From assembly GCA_900239685.1 (NCBI GenBank), contig OENT01000035.1, positions 62,001 through 126,000 of the forward strand: 64,000 bases of DNA, read 5' to 3'. This DNA is from Rotaria macrura. Lineage: Eukaryota > Rotifera > Eurotatoria > Philodinida > Philodinidae. A program made the position numbers and the translations under genes. Shown one piece after another: positions 25,229-35,873 of the stretch (its first letter is position 1; every line of letters starts with the position of its first letter). The notes beneath the pieces are model-generated. The model was not told the origin of the DNA. It made no database searches and saw nothing but the letters and a program-made list of their open reading frames with translations.

Positions 25229-27910
25229 GAACATGACCGTTACAAAACTTTATGTTTCATTTCTACCCAACTAAATCCTTTGTTTACTTTGACTATGCTA
25301 TTTCATATTAAATTTGTACGACACTAAGTTGATTCATTCACTATTTCTTTACCCTTCCATGAGAAAAGTTTCAACAGATGTTTAAAGTTTGTGTAGTTTA
25401 TAATACCTAGCATGAAAAATAGAGCCTTTATTTTATATTGACGTATTCGAAAAGAGTTACTCATTAAGGATGTCTAGTGACCAAGAATAGTCCAAATTTT
25501 GAGTTTTGATCAGTACTATGTGTTTGAAAGAGACTGGTCTAAAATGACTAAATTCAAAGTTTTAGTTCGTTTAGATGTCCTATTGAATAATATCTGGTTT
25601 TGGACTTCATCGATTTCTAATGAAAAAGGAAAACATCAAAAACATTGTACCATAGATCTTGTTTAGGATTGTATTTATTGAAGACAGAGCACTACTTCTT
25701 GTTAAATGCTACCAGATGAAACATTGAAAATTATTAAAAACATAAGCTATTCGCATTATTACATATAATCTGTGTACTAAGTTTTCTTGCCGAATATTAG
25801 CGACGAGGATCACAATTTCTGACACTATATCTGCAGTGATTTTTCTAGCACAAACGAGGTCACATTGAATTTCATCTATAATAATTCGTTTTTGATTTGT
25901 TGCAAAACAGTTGAAAGCATTCTAAGGAAAAATTTTATCTTCGAGTTGAAACACAATGCATCAGTTAAACGAAATAAAACGTTTCTCATCTTATTTTGGC
26001 ATTGAAAACACATGATTTCACGGTAAGCTGACGGACATATTCTCAGTCAGCTTACGTTAGAAAACAGCATCGATTTGAATGAATTCTAGGAAAATTGTCT
26101 TTCTTGAAGGAAACCGATGGTGATTCTACCACTTTTTTTCTACTCGACGGTAAGTTTGTCATAGAAAATAAAATTCCACGAAGTAATCAGTTCGATATAT
26201 TCCTTGTTTATTGAATTATACATTCGAACGTTAGATTTTGCTTTCACTTAATAATTGAGTCCTATCGATGCAAGAAATTAAGATACGTTTTGATTCTATT
26301 ATCATTATAAGAGCGAAATTCGTAAGTCCAGTTTCATCCAAAGTTAAATTGAGCTTCTTGTATTTGTCTACGATTTGTAGAGAATCAAAATTTTACGTCA
26401 TTCATAAAAGTTTCAGTTTGGCTCTATTTCATTTGAAAAATAGATAACAGAAGATTTTCTGTTCATGATCGATCTTTATGAACTCAACAATGATGAACTT
26501 TTTTTTCTTTCACATTGGACTTTGAAGAACCAATCGATACATAGTATAGAATAATTCTACTAGCTTTTTTTTCCTACAATTGATACTCTTCACTTAGGTT
26601 TAGTATATGCAAAAAAGATGTAACTAATAGGTTGAGGCATGATCTTAATAATCATTTATGATATATCTTTTCGATTATGTTTTTTTCAATAGAAAGTTAT
26701 TGGTGCTCTAAAAAGCAGTACGCACTAACTTTACTATAGTACATAAAAATGAAATAAAAATTTACGTTTATCATTTTGTACTATGTTATTTCAGATGTAT
26801 AAAAAAAAGATCTCAATTTTGCGCAGTCGTTCGTCCCATGTCGTGATCCTCTGTTTCTCCTCTGGAATCTCCTCTGTACTATCACTTGATTTCGAAAAGC
26901 GTTATCCAATAAGAAATGAACCGAGCAAATCACATGAATATGACAAGAAACTAATCGAAAAAAGTTATGTTCCATGAATAAACTAGTGATTTGTTTTTTA
27001 AAACCGTTCTAACATCTTTAAATGAAACAAATCAATTTTTAAAGTTAGAGCTTTCGACGTTTTACTTTGCAAAGATCTTTTTCAGATTCGCACGAATCAT
27101 AAACATACACATATCCTTCTATGCATGGCTATAGACAAACAGAGTTTGTTTGTGTATTGTAAGTAGTAGATAGTGATTACGTAACAAACATTTTGTTTAT
27201 GAAAACTCATTACTGTTTTACGTGAAAATTGCTTGCCATTAATGTTCACTTAAACATTATTCGAATGTTAATTGTACTGCTCTTGTTTTGATGAAACTAA
27301 ATCGTTGTCACGTGTTATTTTCATTTTCATTCCAAGAACATGAGATCGATTTCAAATTCGAAATTTTTTCAAGAGACCAGATTATCGTTCATTATTCTGC
27401 CCAATGTGTGTTCGTTCTGATAGCGAAAACGAACTGGTATAATCCAGCTCACATAGTTTTTTCGACAGTGTTCCTCCTACAGAGATACGTTAAAACAGGA
27501 TGGAAGTGATCTAAACGTGTAATTTAAGTAATTGGATCTCCTTTATGCATGAACCAACATGAATGAATAACTTTCAGTAAAAATCAGTTATATAAATTTT
27601 GAAAACAAACATTGAATTTTATTTATTAACTCACGAATGACTAAGCTCCGGTCAATAGAACGGAGCAAAATAATGTCTCAAGTAATGAATGCCTTCTTTG
27701 TTTGTTTTTTTCTTCTTCTTCACATCGTTTTGAAATTCTTTTTCGCGGTCTCCTTTTTATGTGCATCACTGATAGGAAAAGATAAACGACTTACACGTAA
27801 AACGAGTTACACCCCTTCAGTGTCTCATGTTTTAAATGTTTCCATACTACGAAACGGTTTTTGTTATCTAATTGTTCAATGTTGTAACTAAGGATTAGTT
27901 AAGCGTTAGC
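25229..27910. other. gene-poor AT-rich region
   Basis: About 2.7 kb with only short open frames, some overlapping one another on opposite strands (26781-26977), and no recognisable family motif, RNA gene or tandem repeat. Confidence 0.5.
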
Positions 27911-27915
27911 TATTA

Positions 27916-28842
27916 ACGGGTGAGCCATAAAGAATGCCACCACTTTGTTGTCGCTATTACTTGGTCGGTTTTAAATGCTATTGGTTCAACTTTTTTTAAA
28001 AAAGATTCGCCATTCAATTCTCTACAAACGTATGTGTAAAAGATTTTTGTAAGCTATAAAACGACTAAGTTTTAAAACGAAGAAAAAAGGTTCAAAAATC
28101 TTCAACTTTCAAGCACAAGAAACGTTTTTTCTAAAACCGTTTTCCACGTGGGGAGCTACAACAAACCTAAGTGGATCATATTAAAGAGTATCAAATTCTG
28201 GACAAGATTCATGCCATTGAAAGTTTTCTTGATACAAAAATGAGTAAAGCATTCAATATCCATTTTTCACTTTTTTGAAAAAGCTCAATTTTCATTTCAT
28301 GTGGTTGATGCTTGCACGAAAATGCATACCCTTCAGTAAAAAAGCGTTCTTTTTAGGCGATTCTTTTTTTCTTTGAAAGCTAACATACTATACTACATTT
28401 CTGTACACTCGTTCGAGTCATGCAAAGGTTTGTTTGCGGTAGGCTTTCGTGAAAATCCAAATTAAGATGTTTTGGGCGAGTTTTCGGACAATATCTATTT
28501 AATAGGCGAAGACCAGTTTCAAAGAAACTTTTTTCAAGGATATCGGAAAGAGCGTATTTGAAAATATTAGAAAATGTATCTCCTGTAATTTAAGCCTGCT
28601 TATAAATTGTCGAAACATATTCCAAATATGACTGCATGTTGAGCTTGAAGGTTGAACCATTTTCGCGTCTTTTTTTCTTCGTTTTAGAACTTAGCCATTT
28701 TATAGTTTATAAAAACCTTGTACACATGAGTTTATAGAGAATTGAAGGGCGAATCTTTTTAAAAAAATTTGAACCAATAACATTAAAAACCGGCTAAGTA
28801 ATAGCGACAACAAAGTGGTGTCATTCTTTATGGCTCACCCGT
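27916..28842. mobile_element. 927-bp inverted-repeat DNA transposon (Tc1/mariner-like or similar)
   Basis: The element begins ACGGGTGAGCCATAAAGAAT and ends in the inverse complement. The inverted repeats continue inwards, imperfectly, for about 200 bases: shared blocks include the CACTTTGTTGTCGCTATTAC region and the AAGATTCGCC/GGCGAATCTT region, then stretches near 28070-28130 pairing with 28640-28700. It is flanked by TATTA on both sides (27911-27915 and 28843-28847). This can be read as a 5-bp duplication or as the TA duplication of Tc1/mariner elements. The terminal motif, with GGGTG and CATAAAG, resembles Tc1/mariner ends. There is no transposase frame, so it is non-autonomous. Confidence 0.75.
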
Positions 28843-28847
28843 TATTA

Positions 28848-30142
28848 TTAACCCATTTCCCATAATTTCCTGTCTCGGTGGATAAGCTCATGAAAAAATA
28901 TACCATAGAGTGTAAATAAAGTCAAGAAGACGAACATTGATAAAACTTGACGGTTGTAAAATCGTGAAAGATTAATAAGTCCAATTACAAAAAAACAGTA
29001 CCGAGCAAAATTCGAACACATTTACTAGATTAAAGTCACGCTTTGACTTCTGCGGAATCTATTTTCACTATTCACTTAGAAAAGAAAAGGTATTGGATTT
29101 TCTTTAATACATATTCAGTTTGAACTGTACGGCATGAAAGATTACCATATTCATCATTCATAAATTCGTTTGAGCACTGACAACTCAAAATTTTCATGAT
29201 CTCAACTAAGGCATTCAAATTTCAATGCTATGCGAACGTTAAGTAGTATAAGTAAAACCCAATGCAAAGTTCATTGGAAAACGAACTGAGACATTTCCTA
29301 TTAATCGAACATCGAATTTAGCCGAACGGTTCTTTGATTTTCCTCAAGGAAAGTCTGATGATAGTCTCATTTTCAAATGAGCCGTTTCTGTATTCTTAAC
29401 CGACTAATATACTTTTGAAGTGCAAAAAAAGAACGAATATTTTCCGAATAATTTTCAATAGAAATTAGATTGAAATATGTAGCTTTTATTTTTTACAAAA
29501 GGTTATGAAACAGAATCGAATCATGCCTACTTGATTTTATTGACAAGTTTTCTCAGACCTATCGACACGAATTTGTGAAATAAATTCAGCTTTCTCATAC
29601 AGTTTGGAATGTAGTTCTTCCGTTAAAGATTCAGAAAACAGTCGAAGTTTTTTTGTGAAAAATCTGCTGAGAACGTGTTGGGAACATAAATGTTAGTCTA
29701 TGATTCGGATATACGAATGAAAATTAGGAGACTAAAACCGTCAGATAACGCTATGTTTTCTGATGTAGAAACTTGTGGGAAATATTGTGCTCAACATGTA
29801 TCGGCGAAGTTTCATTGCGCTTTTAAATTGTGAAAACCTTAGATCTTTACCGAGTTTCTATCGAAATATTTTCATCCGTTGTTGACTTTGAAATGGATAC
29901 TTATCTTCATTATTGTCTGTTGCAAAGATTAGATAAATCATGGATAGGAATGATGCGCTCTATAAAACTTCACTACAGTATTTCGTTAAAGTTGAAATTT
30001 TGGATATGTTTTCTCTGAAATGAAAATTTAAATTTTTCTGTCAGGTTCTGCTCATTTGAATGTCAATTAAGATAAGATTCAAAGAATTTTTACAATAATG
30101 ACCAGAAAATTTTTCGAAATTTTCTCTTCATCGAGTATCCTA
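28848..30142. other. gene-poor AT-rich region
   Basis: About 1.3 kb between two repeats with no supported gene. One short plus-strand open frame (29830-30018) has no family features. Confidence 0.5.
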
Positions 30143-30700
30143 CTTTTTGTGTACTCAAAAAGTGAGTACACTAGAATCGGTCAGTGTGTCCGGGCGTTAA
30201 CACGATAACTCTTTACAAATACATTCGATTGAGCTGAAATTTTGTGCACAGAATTGTCTCATCAATATCTCGGTTGAGTTCGAAGGATCCGGCAAGAAAT
30301 GGCTGAGCTATCGAAAAAATAAATTTTCATTATTGACCAAACAATCCCAGAGGTTGGGTTACAGGGATTTTTTTGGAAAACATTTTTTCTTAGAATTATC
30401 CACAACTTATAAAAATTGACTCAGTTTTTAACGTTGATTCCGAATCTGATACTAGTTTCGAACCAAATCGTAGCTTTCTAACAAAACATTGGTTGCAAAA
30501 AGGTCTCAAATGCACAAAAACTGCATCTAGAAACAAAATTGCCTAGATATGTCTGAGATGATCAGTAGTTTTGGAGTTTCCCAAAAAGGTTTACCAAGAT
30601 ACTTCTTCCGTGCACACATTCTAGAATGACTGATTTGTCTCATTCACTTTTTGAAGTTCACATAACTCTCGGACACAAGTCCGAAGTTTTCACATTTATT
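30143..30700 (+). repeat. palindrome-headed dispersed repeat, copy 2
   Basis: Closely similar over its whole length (558 bp) to 56472-57050 in the same orientation, and to the partial inverted copy at 275-505. It starts CTTTTT followed by the 23-base palindrome at 30149-30171 and ends GAAGTTTTCACATTTATT. Internal landmarks are TGAAATTTTGTGCACAGAAT, GAATTATCCACAAC, AACGTTGATTCCGAATCTGA and CATTCTAGAATGACTGATTT. No ORF and no target duplication were found. Because it shares no sequence with the three foldback elements it is a separate family. Confidence 0.85.
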
Positions 30701-31765
30701 ATAAGTTCGTACCATATAATCTAGTTTTCATCGATAAATGTAAATCTGTACGATGATAATAGGAATAAATATTTTTCGAAGTGATTCTAAAGAGTTCTTG
30801 AGCATCGAAAATGTGTTATGTATAAAGCAGATTGATTGGGTATCCATAACTTACGAAATTCGACAACAAAACAAAAGGGTTAACTTGATTCTCATGTTTA
30901 CGCACAACACAAGAAATACTAGCATTCATCTGAAAGTTTTGGCGTATTTTATTACTTTTTGATTGATTCCAAAACTTCTACACTGATTTCAACTAAAGAG
31001 TGTAAATCCTTTTTTTCCCATAGAAAAAAAACAAAACATCTCGTTGGCAACATCGAATCAAAACAGGTAATGAATGAATTTTATTTTTGAGATCAATCAT
31101 TCCTTGTTGCAAAATTCAATGTGTCGAGTAACTTGATTGATCTCTTTCATCAAATAAAACAAAAACGTTTCCAACGATCAACGTAGAATAGTGTAATAAA
31201 TTGCCTAGCTCTGATTGTCATTAATTTTCATAATATCTATCAATAGATTGAATATCATACTTCTGTAATAGGTGACTATTCCCGTGTGGTTTCATGAATC
31301 TTTAAGCAGTTCAATACATTGTAATCATCATGTTTATTATATTCTCATTTGCAACGTTGTGTTGGTTTTTTTTTCTTTTACTAGGCTCTATATATGACTG
31401 ACACAAATTCCCGTTTAACGTATCTAAAGTCTGAGGGAAAACTAGTGTTGAGATGATTAACATTCAATTGGTTGAGATCTGTTATTCGTAAGAAGTAGAA
31501 AGATAGCGGATATTCATGTTAATTTCAATGAAATTATACAAACTCATTTCTTATAGGAAAAACAAGATTTGTTAATATCCCTATCGCAAATAGCTAGATA
31601 GGCATATAAGCCTATTAGTCTTCCATTGGTCTATTCAAAAAACGTTTACAGGCTTTTATTCTTCTAGAAAATATTTAATTCATCTATATGGAAATTATTT
31701 TCATAGATTAGCAATCGTTGATTTATGAGTTTATTCTGTTTTGGCGCCATACTTTGAAAACGAAA

Positions 31766-31981
31766 ATGCCGAGTCTAATAATTCGTCTATTATCATTGTT
31801 GTGTCTACTTTTATTTGCTTATCCATTGACATTGTTGCTGCACCCATGGTGGATATTAATCCAACCATTAGGTGCATACAATCTCTTTTCCAATATGATT
31901 AGTGAATTAACAGCTGTCATGCTTTTACCTGAAAATCTCTCTTTATCAATACAAACTGGTGAATGGTGGTGGAAATTATAA
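31766..31981 (+). CDS. small hydrophobic protein, unrecognised
   Basis: A 71-residue open frame starting MPSLIIRLLSLLCLLLFAYP, in a good initiation context (GAAAATGCC), ending GEWWWKL. Residues 3-30 form one long hydrophobic segment that could be a signal peptide or membrane helix. A second, weaker hydrophobic stretch (WILIQPLGAYNLFSNM) follows. A plausible acceptor (TTTTCATAG near 31697-31705) lies upstream, so the gene may have a 5' non-coding exon. Codon use resembles the neighbouring genes. It converges with the receptor gene on the other strand, whose stop lies 90 bp away. I do not recognise the family; a chance frame is possible. Confidence 0.4.
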   Translation: MPSLIIRLLSLLCLLLFAYPLTLLLHPWWILIQPLGAYNLFSNMISELTAVMLLPENLSLSIQTGEWWWKL

Positions 31982-32070
31982 GTAAAAGTAGAAAAAAACC
32001 AGAAAACTAAACGGCTAGTAGTATTAAGTCAATAACAAACGAAAAATACAAAAAACGGATTCTTTTTTTT

Positions 32071-33389
32071 TTAGATATGATGACTATTTTTTGGGTTTGG
32101 TGAACTATGAAGATGAGTATCATTTGTCGATCGTCGTATTATAGATTTCTGTTGTCTCAATGAATTGTATTTTGATAAAGTAAATAGTTGTATTAATTCA
32201 TTTCGAAAAACTCGACCAGTTAACGTGTAAATGTAAAAATGTATTGCATGATTTAATTGTTCCATGGCAATAAATACAGCTGTCATTAATGCCATGGCCC
32301 CTTGTGGCTGCAATAAGCTTGGTGGACGGAAAGCACGCACCGTGTCATTGATTTCTGTTGGCAGTGTAAATACTAGAAAAGCTAAAATGAATGAGAAGAA
32401 ATTGTTCTTATTTTCTTTTTTTGCTTTTAAAATGAATTATATGCAAACGCACCAGCTGCACTTCCAAGTAGCATAACGGTCAATTGTCTTTCTTTTTCAT
32501 ATCTTTTACGTGACTTCTTTGATTGTACTGTTCTCGTTAGAACAGTTGTTATGGAACGTCGTGATGTTATAACACGTATCAATATAATTATATTACATAT
32601 TAACATAACAATAAATGGAATAAGAACAGCAAATAACATATCTAATGAATCGAATATTGCATAGAAACGATCATAAGTCAGTGAGTTCAGTTCATTTCGA
32701 TAGACAATTTTTGTTTTCGACGGTGAACAAATGCGTTGAGATTGCTCATCAATTATTTCAAAACCCCAGAAGATGTGAACATTAAGAAAAAGAAATGTAA
32801 GTGACATTATTATAATTATATAAATAGCGATACGTGCTCGACAAAATTGTTTTGATTTCAAAGGACATTGAATTGATACAGCTCGATCGATAGATGCAAT
32901 CGCAAGTAAAAAGTTTGAAAGATCCGTCGTAAAATACACCATTAATGGATTTAGTTTACATATAAATAAATATTTAATTGTCAATGGAACATTATTATAT
33001 GATGGGAGGACTGAATCAATAAATGAAGCAAATAATGATGCGATGTCAGTTATGGCTAATGCCAGAAAATAGATAGCACATGAACGATGTCTTAATGATG
33101 CTCGACTAAATACTAATACACTAAGTAAATTTCCAATGAGACCGATTATAAATATAGTTAAACATATGTATTTATATACAATTATTTCAGTTAAGTGTTG
33201 ATATAGATCATAGGATGTTTTTATTGTATCATTTTGTGTTGATGATGATAATGACGATAATGATGACGAAAGATTGAAAATAAAAAGATTCGAATGTGAG
33301 AAATGTAAAAGATTTATATCAGACATAGATTCATCGAATAGAACAGAATCAGATTGCATCATAGAAACTAAACAGAAATAAAACATCAC
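32071..33389 (-). CDS. rhodopsin-class (class A) G-protein-coupled receptor, two exons
   Basis: Seven-transmembrane receptor, probably for a peptide (inference from general resemblance to invertebrate neuropeptide receptors). Exons 32453-33389 and 32071-32381, joined across a 71-bp intron inside TM6, give 415 residues. Seen: a Ser-rich N-terminus; TM1 IIGLIGNLLSVLVF with the GN motif (residues 86-87); TM2 LALAITDIASLF with the conserved Asp; Cys144 before TM3; TM3 LLAIASIDRAVSI, where DRY is DRA; TM4 ending in HIFWGF; Cys221 in the second extracellular loop; TM5 LIPFIVMLICNIIIL; a basic third loop (KKSRKRYEKERQ); TM6 completed by splicing (LLGSAAAFLVFTLP); TM7 IHFYIYTLTGRVFRNEL, where the usual NPxxY reads HFYIY. 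The intron is needed: without it the frame stops within TM6. The first of several in-frame ATGs was taken as start; 33356 or 33326 are alternatives. Confidence 0.9.
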
Positions 33390-35737
33390 TTATTGAATGT
33401 AGATATGTGATGATATTTTTAGATGATATTCTTCTTAGGGACTTTATAATACAATGATGGTATAAACATCGATTCAAATTTATTTCTAATTTATTAATAA
33501 AAGTAAACGTACTCGTCGATTTTATTTTCAATATCGCAGACGATTCATTCCTACCAGAGGGATTCGATTGGAAAATCTTTGGATTCTAGGTTAAGGACCT
33601 ACAATTGAATCCCCGGCATTGAAATCCGATGATTTCTGAAAGTTGAAATTCGAAAGTAAGAATTTCGTCAACGATCGACCGGAACCGGTTCGCATTTCAT
33701 ATATATGATAGGATCCTGGTGAGCGTGAGTGACCTGGGTAATCAGAGTATACAGTTTGTTACAAACTCCCTAATGAACATGGAGGATTTAAAAAAACACA
33801 CTTAAAAACAATGCTAAGCTTAATACTAATCTGACTTTCAATAATATGTAATAGAAGTGTACAAATTTTGCATGACACATCTTAACATGCTCGTCAGATT
33901 CTATTCGACACCGACCGGAAACTAATTGCATGAACCGAATATCGGTTTCGGCAATCGGATACAATGTGGAATTTGTAAGAATTCGACACTTGGATCTACT
34001 GCGGTTCATTCCTGAACCAAGAATTCTATCGGATCTATGTCGGTTGGTAGGATCCTACAAGATTCGATAGTATTCGGTAGTAGATTCAATCATTTAGAAT
34101 ACTCACACCACCAGATTAAAATACTTATTAAAATAACCAAAGAGAAATATATCAATTTTATTAGTTCATAATGTTACGATCAATGTAACCGGTAGTTCTA
34201 GGTCGGATATGGTCTTTGTTACTATACAAAAAACAGTTATAATGATAGAGCTATTGAATTACTCTTTGATGGTCTCATATTACATTTATAATTAAAACTA
34301 GAATTATGATAGGAATTACCTTTTGAAGAAAAGAAGAATTGTTTGAACGTTTATCGCTAATAAGTCCAATTTGATTTAATATGCTCGATGTAAGAATTAA
34401 ATATTATTCTTTTATTACCCACGCATACTTTGTTGTTTGGTTCAGTAAGTGTTTCCGCCGTTTATAATTATAGCTGGGTGTCAAAATTATAAGACAAACA
34501 ACGCGACTATTCTTCTGTTAATTCTAGAAAATGAAGCAAAACAAGAATATACTCAACTTGTATTTTAGTCTAAAAAGTTTTTAACAATAACAATTATCCA
34601 CTAAAAGCAAACTAGTGTGAATTCATTATGTAATTCATATAGAATAGAATGCTGCATTCACTGAAAAGCAAAAGCACAAGTTGATCTATATTCAGACGTT
34701 AAGGCGTCATAGATTGGATATTCTCTAATGGAATTAAGAATAAACATATTGTTGTTCAAAGAAAAAGACAGAAGTCTTAATTTAATGTCAAGATTTGACA
34801 TGATTACTTTTTCTTCCATATACGATGCTCTTCTAGCTATATTAGGCTTGACAGTTTAACGCATACTTATCAAGCCATCTTTCTATCGTTTCCATATTTT
34901 GTAATTGACCACTTGAGGAAAAGAATGGCAATAAAAAAAAACGGAATAAGTGACACATGATAACGGATACGATTGTAACAAGTTAATATTGCTTTTAGTT
35001 GCATACTTTCTTTAGACGACATAGAAAACAAGAAATTCTTTTTCTGTCAAAGGATAGCATGACAATCAGTTCTTTTCAACTAGTGCAATATGAACTTTGA
35101 CATAGTCATAATGCAACACTTCTAAATTAATTTATTTTGCTTTTATGTATATTTATGACCTTTGAGTATCTCACGAAGTCACTTACGGATGTAGTCAATA
35201 ACTAGTCGCAGAAACAAGGAAACACTGAAATATGTTTAGATATTGATTGAAGTCAATCAACAACGATAATATAAATCTATATCGCAGGAAATGACGTTTG
35301 CCAGATGATGTCATTCATATAAAAACAGTATGCCCCAAAAGGATATTTTTCAAGCTCCACTCCCTTTCGTTATTTCTTCTCTTTCCTAGGATTATTTCGA
35401 AACTGTATTGTTACAATTAATTAGAATAGAAACAAGTATCACAATAGGAAAATCTATGGGGAAAAAACAAAAGAAAACCGCATTACCCTTAGTATCCTTC
35501 ATTTTTTGCAGGAAAACAATTGTGAACCGAAAATCCTTTAGTATCACAATAGGATTCAGATACACTTACTTCGATTGATGGAATATTCAAGAAAATCTAA
35601 AGAGAATCGATTCTATTTTTCTGTTGCTTTCAAAATAAATTATGACAGTCTTTTTTTTAATATATGTATATCCTGTAATTGTAATCAGTGAGAAGTGAAG
35701 AGCAGTATTCTTGAGAAGTCTCTTAGGAGTGAATGAG
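33390..35737. other. gene-poor region with degenerate GGTTCG/GAACCG sequence
   Basis: No supported gene. The part 33540-34090 is less AT-rich than its surroundings and contains repeated ACCGG, GAACCG and CGGTTC words in both orientations (for example 33678-33695 and 33909-33960). This may be an old DNA-transposon remnant, but I could not define ends. A TGACGT..GTCA pair followed by CATATAAAAAC lies at 35290-35330 and looks like a core promoter, but no gene follows it. Confidence 0.35.
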
Positions 35738-35873
35738 AGAGGGGGAGAGAGAAAGATTTTTTCTAGCATGATTATCATTCTGTCTATTCATCGATCTGGT
35801 ATTCTCTTCGTTCTATATAGTGGTTCTGTAGACAAAAGACAAAGACGGAAGAGGAAAAGGAGGAGGAAAAAAA
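35738..35873. repeat. purine-rich low-complexity tracts
   Basis: GAGAGAGGGGGAGAGAGAAAG-like sequence at about 35736-35757 and a second AAGACGGAAGAGGAAAAGGAGG-like tract at about 35842-35872 on the plus strand. The open frame across them owes its Arg/Lys-rich composition to the tract and is not a gene. Confidence 0.6.

Noticed and set aside
30143-30700. Reading the palindrome-headed repeat as a Helitron (3' hairpin)
   Set aside because: On the strand where the palindrome is terminal, the bases after it are AAAAAG/AAAAAT rather than CTRR, and no TC start was seen at the other end.
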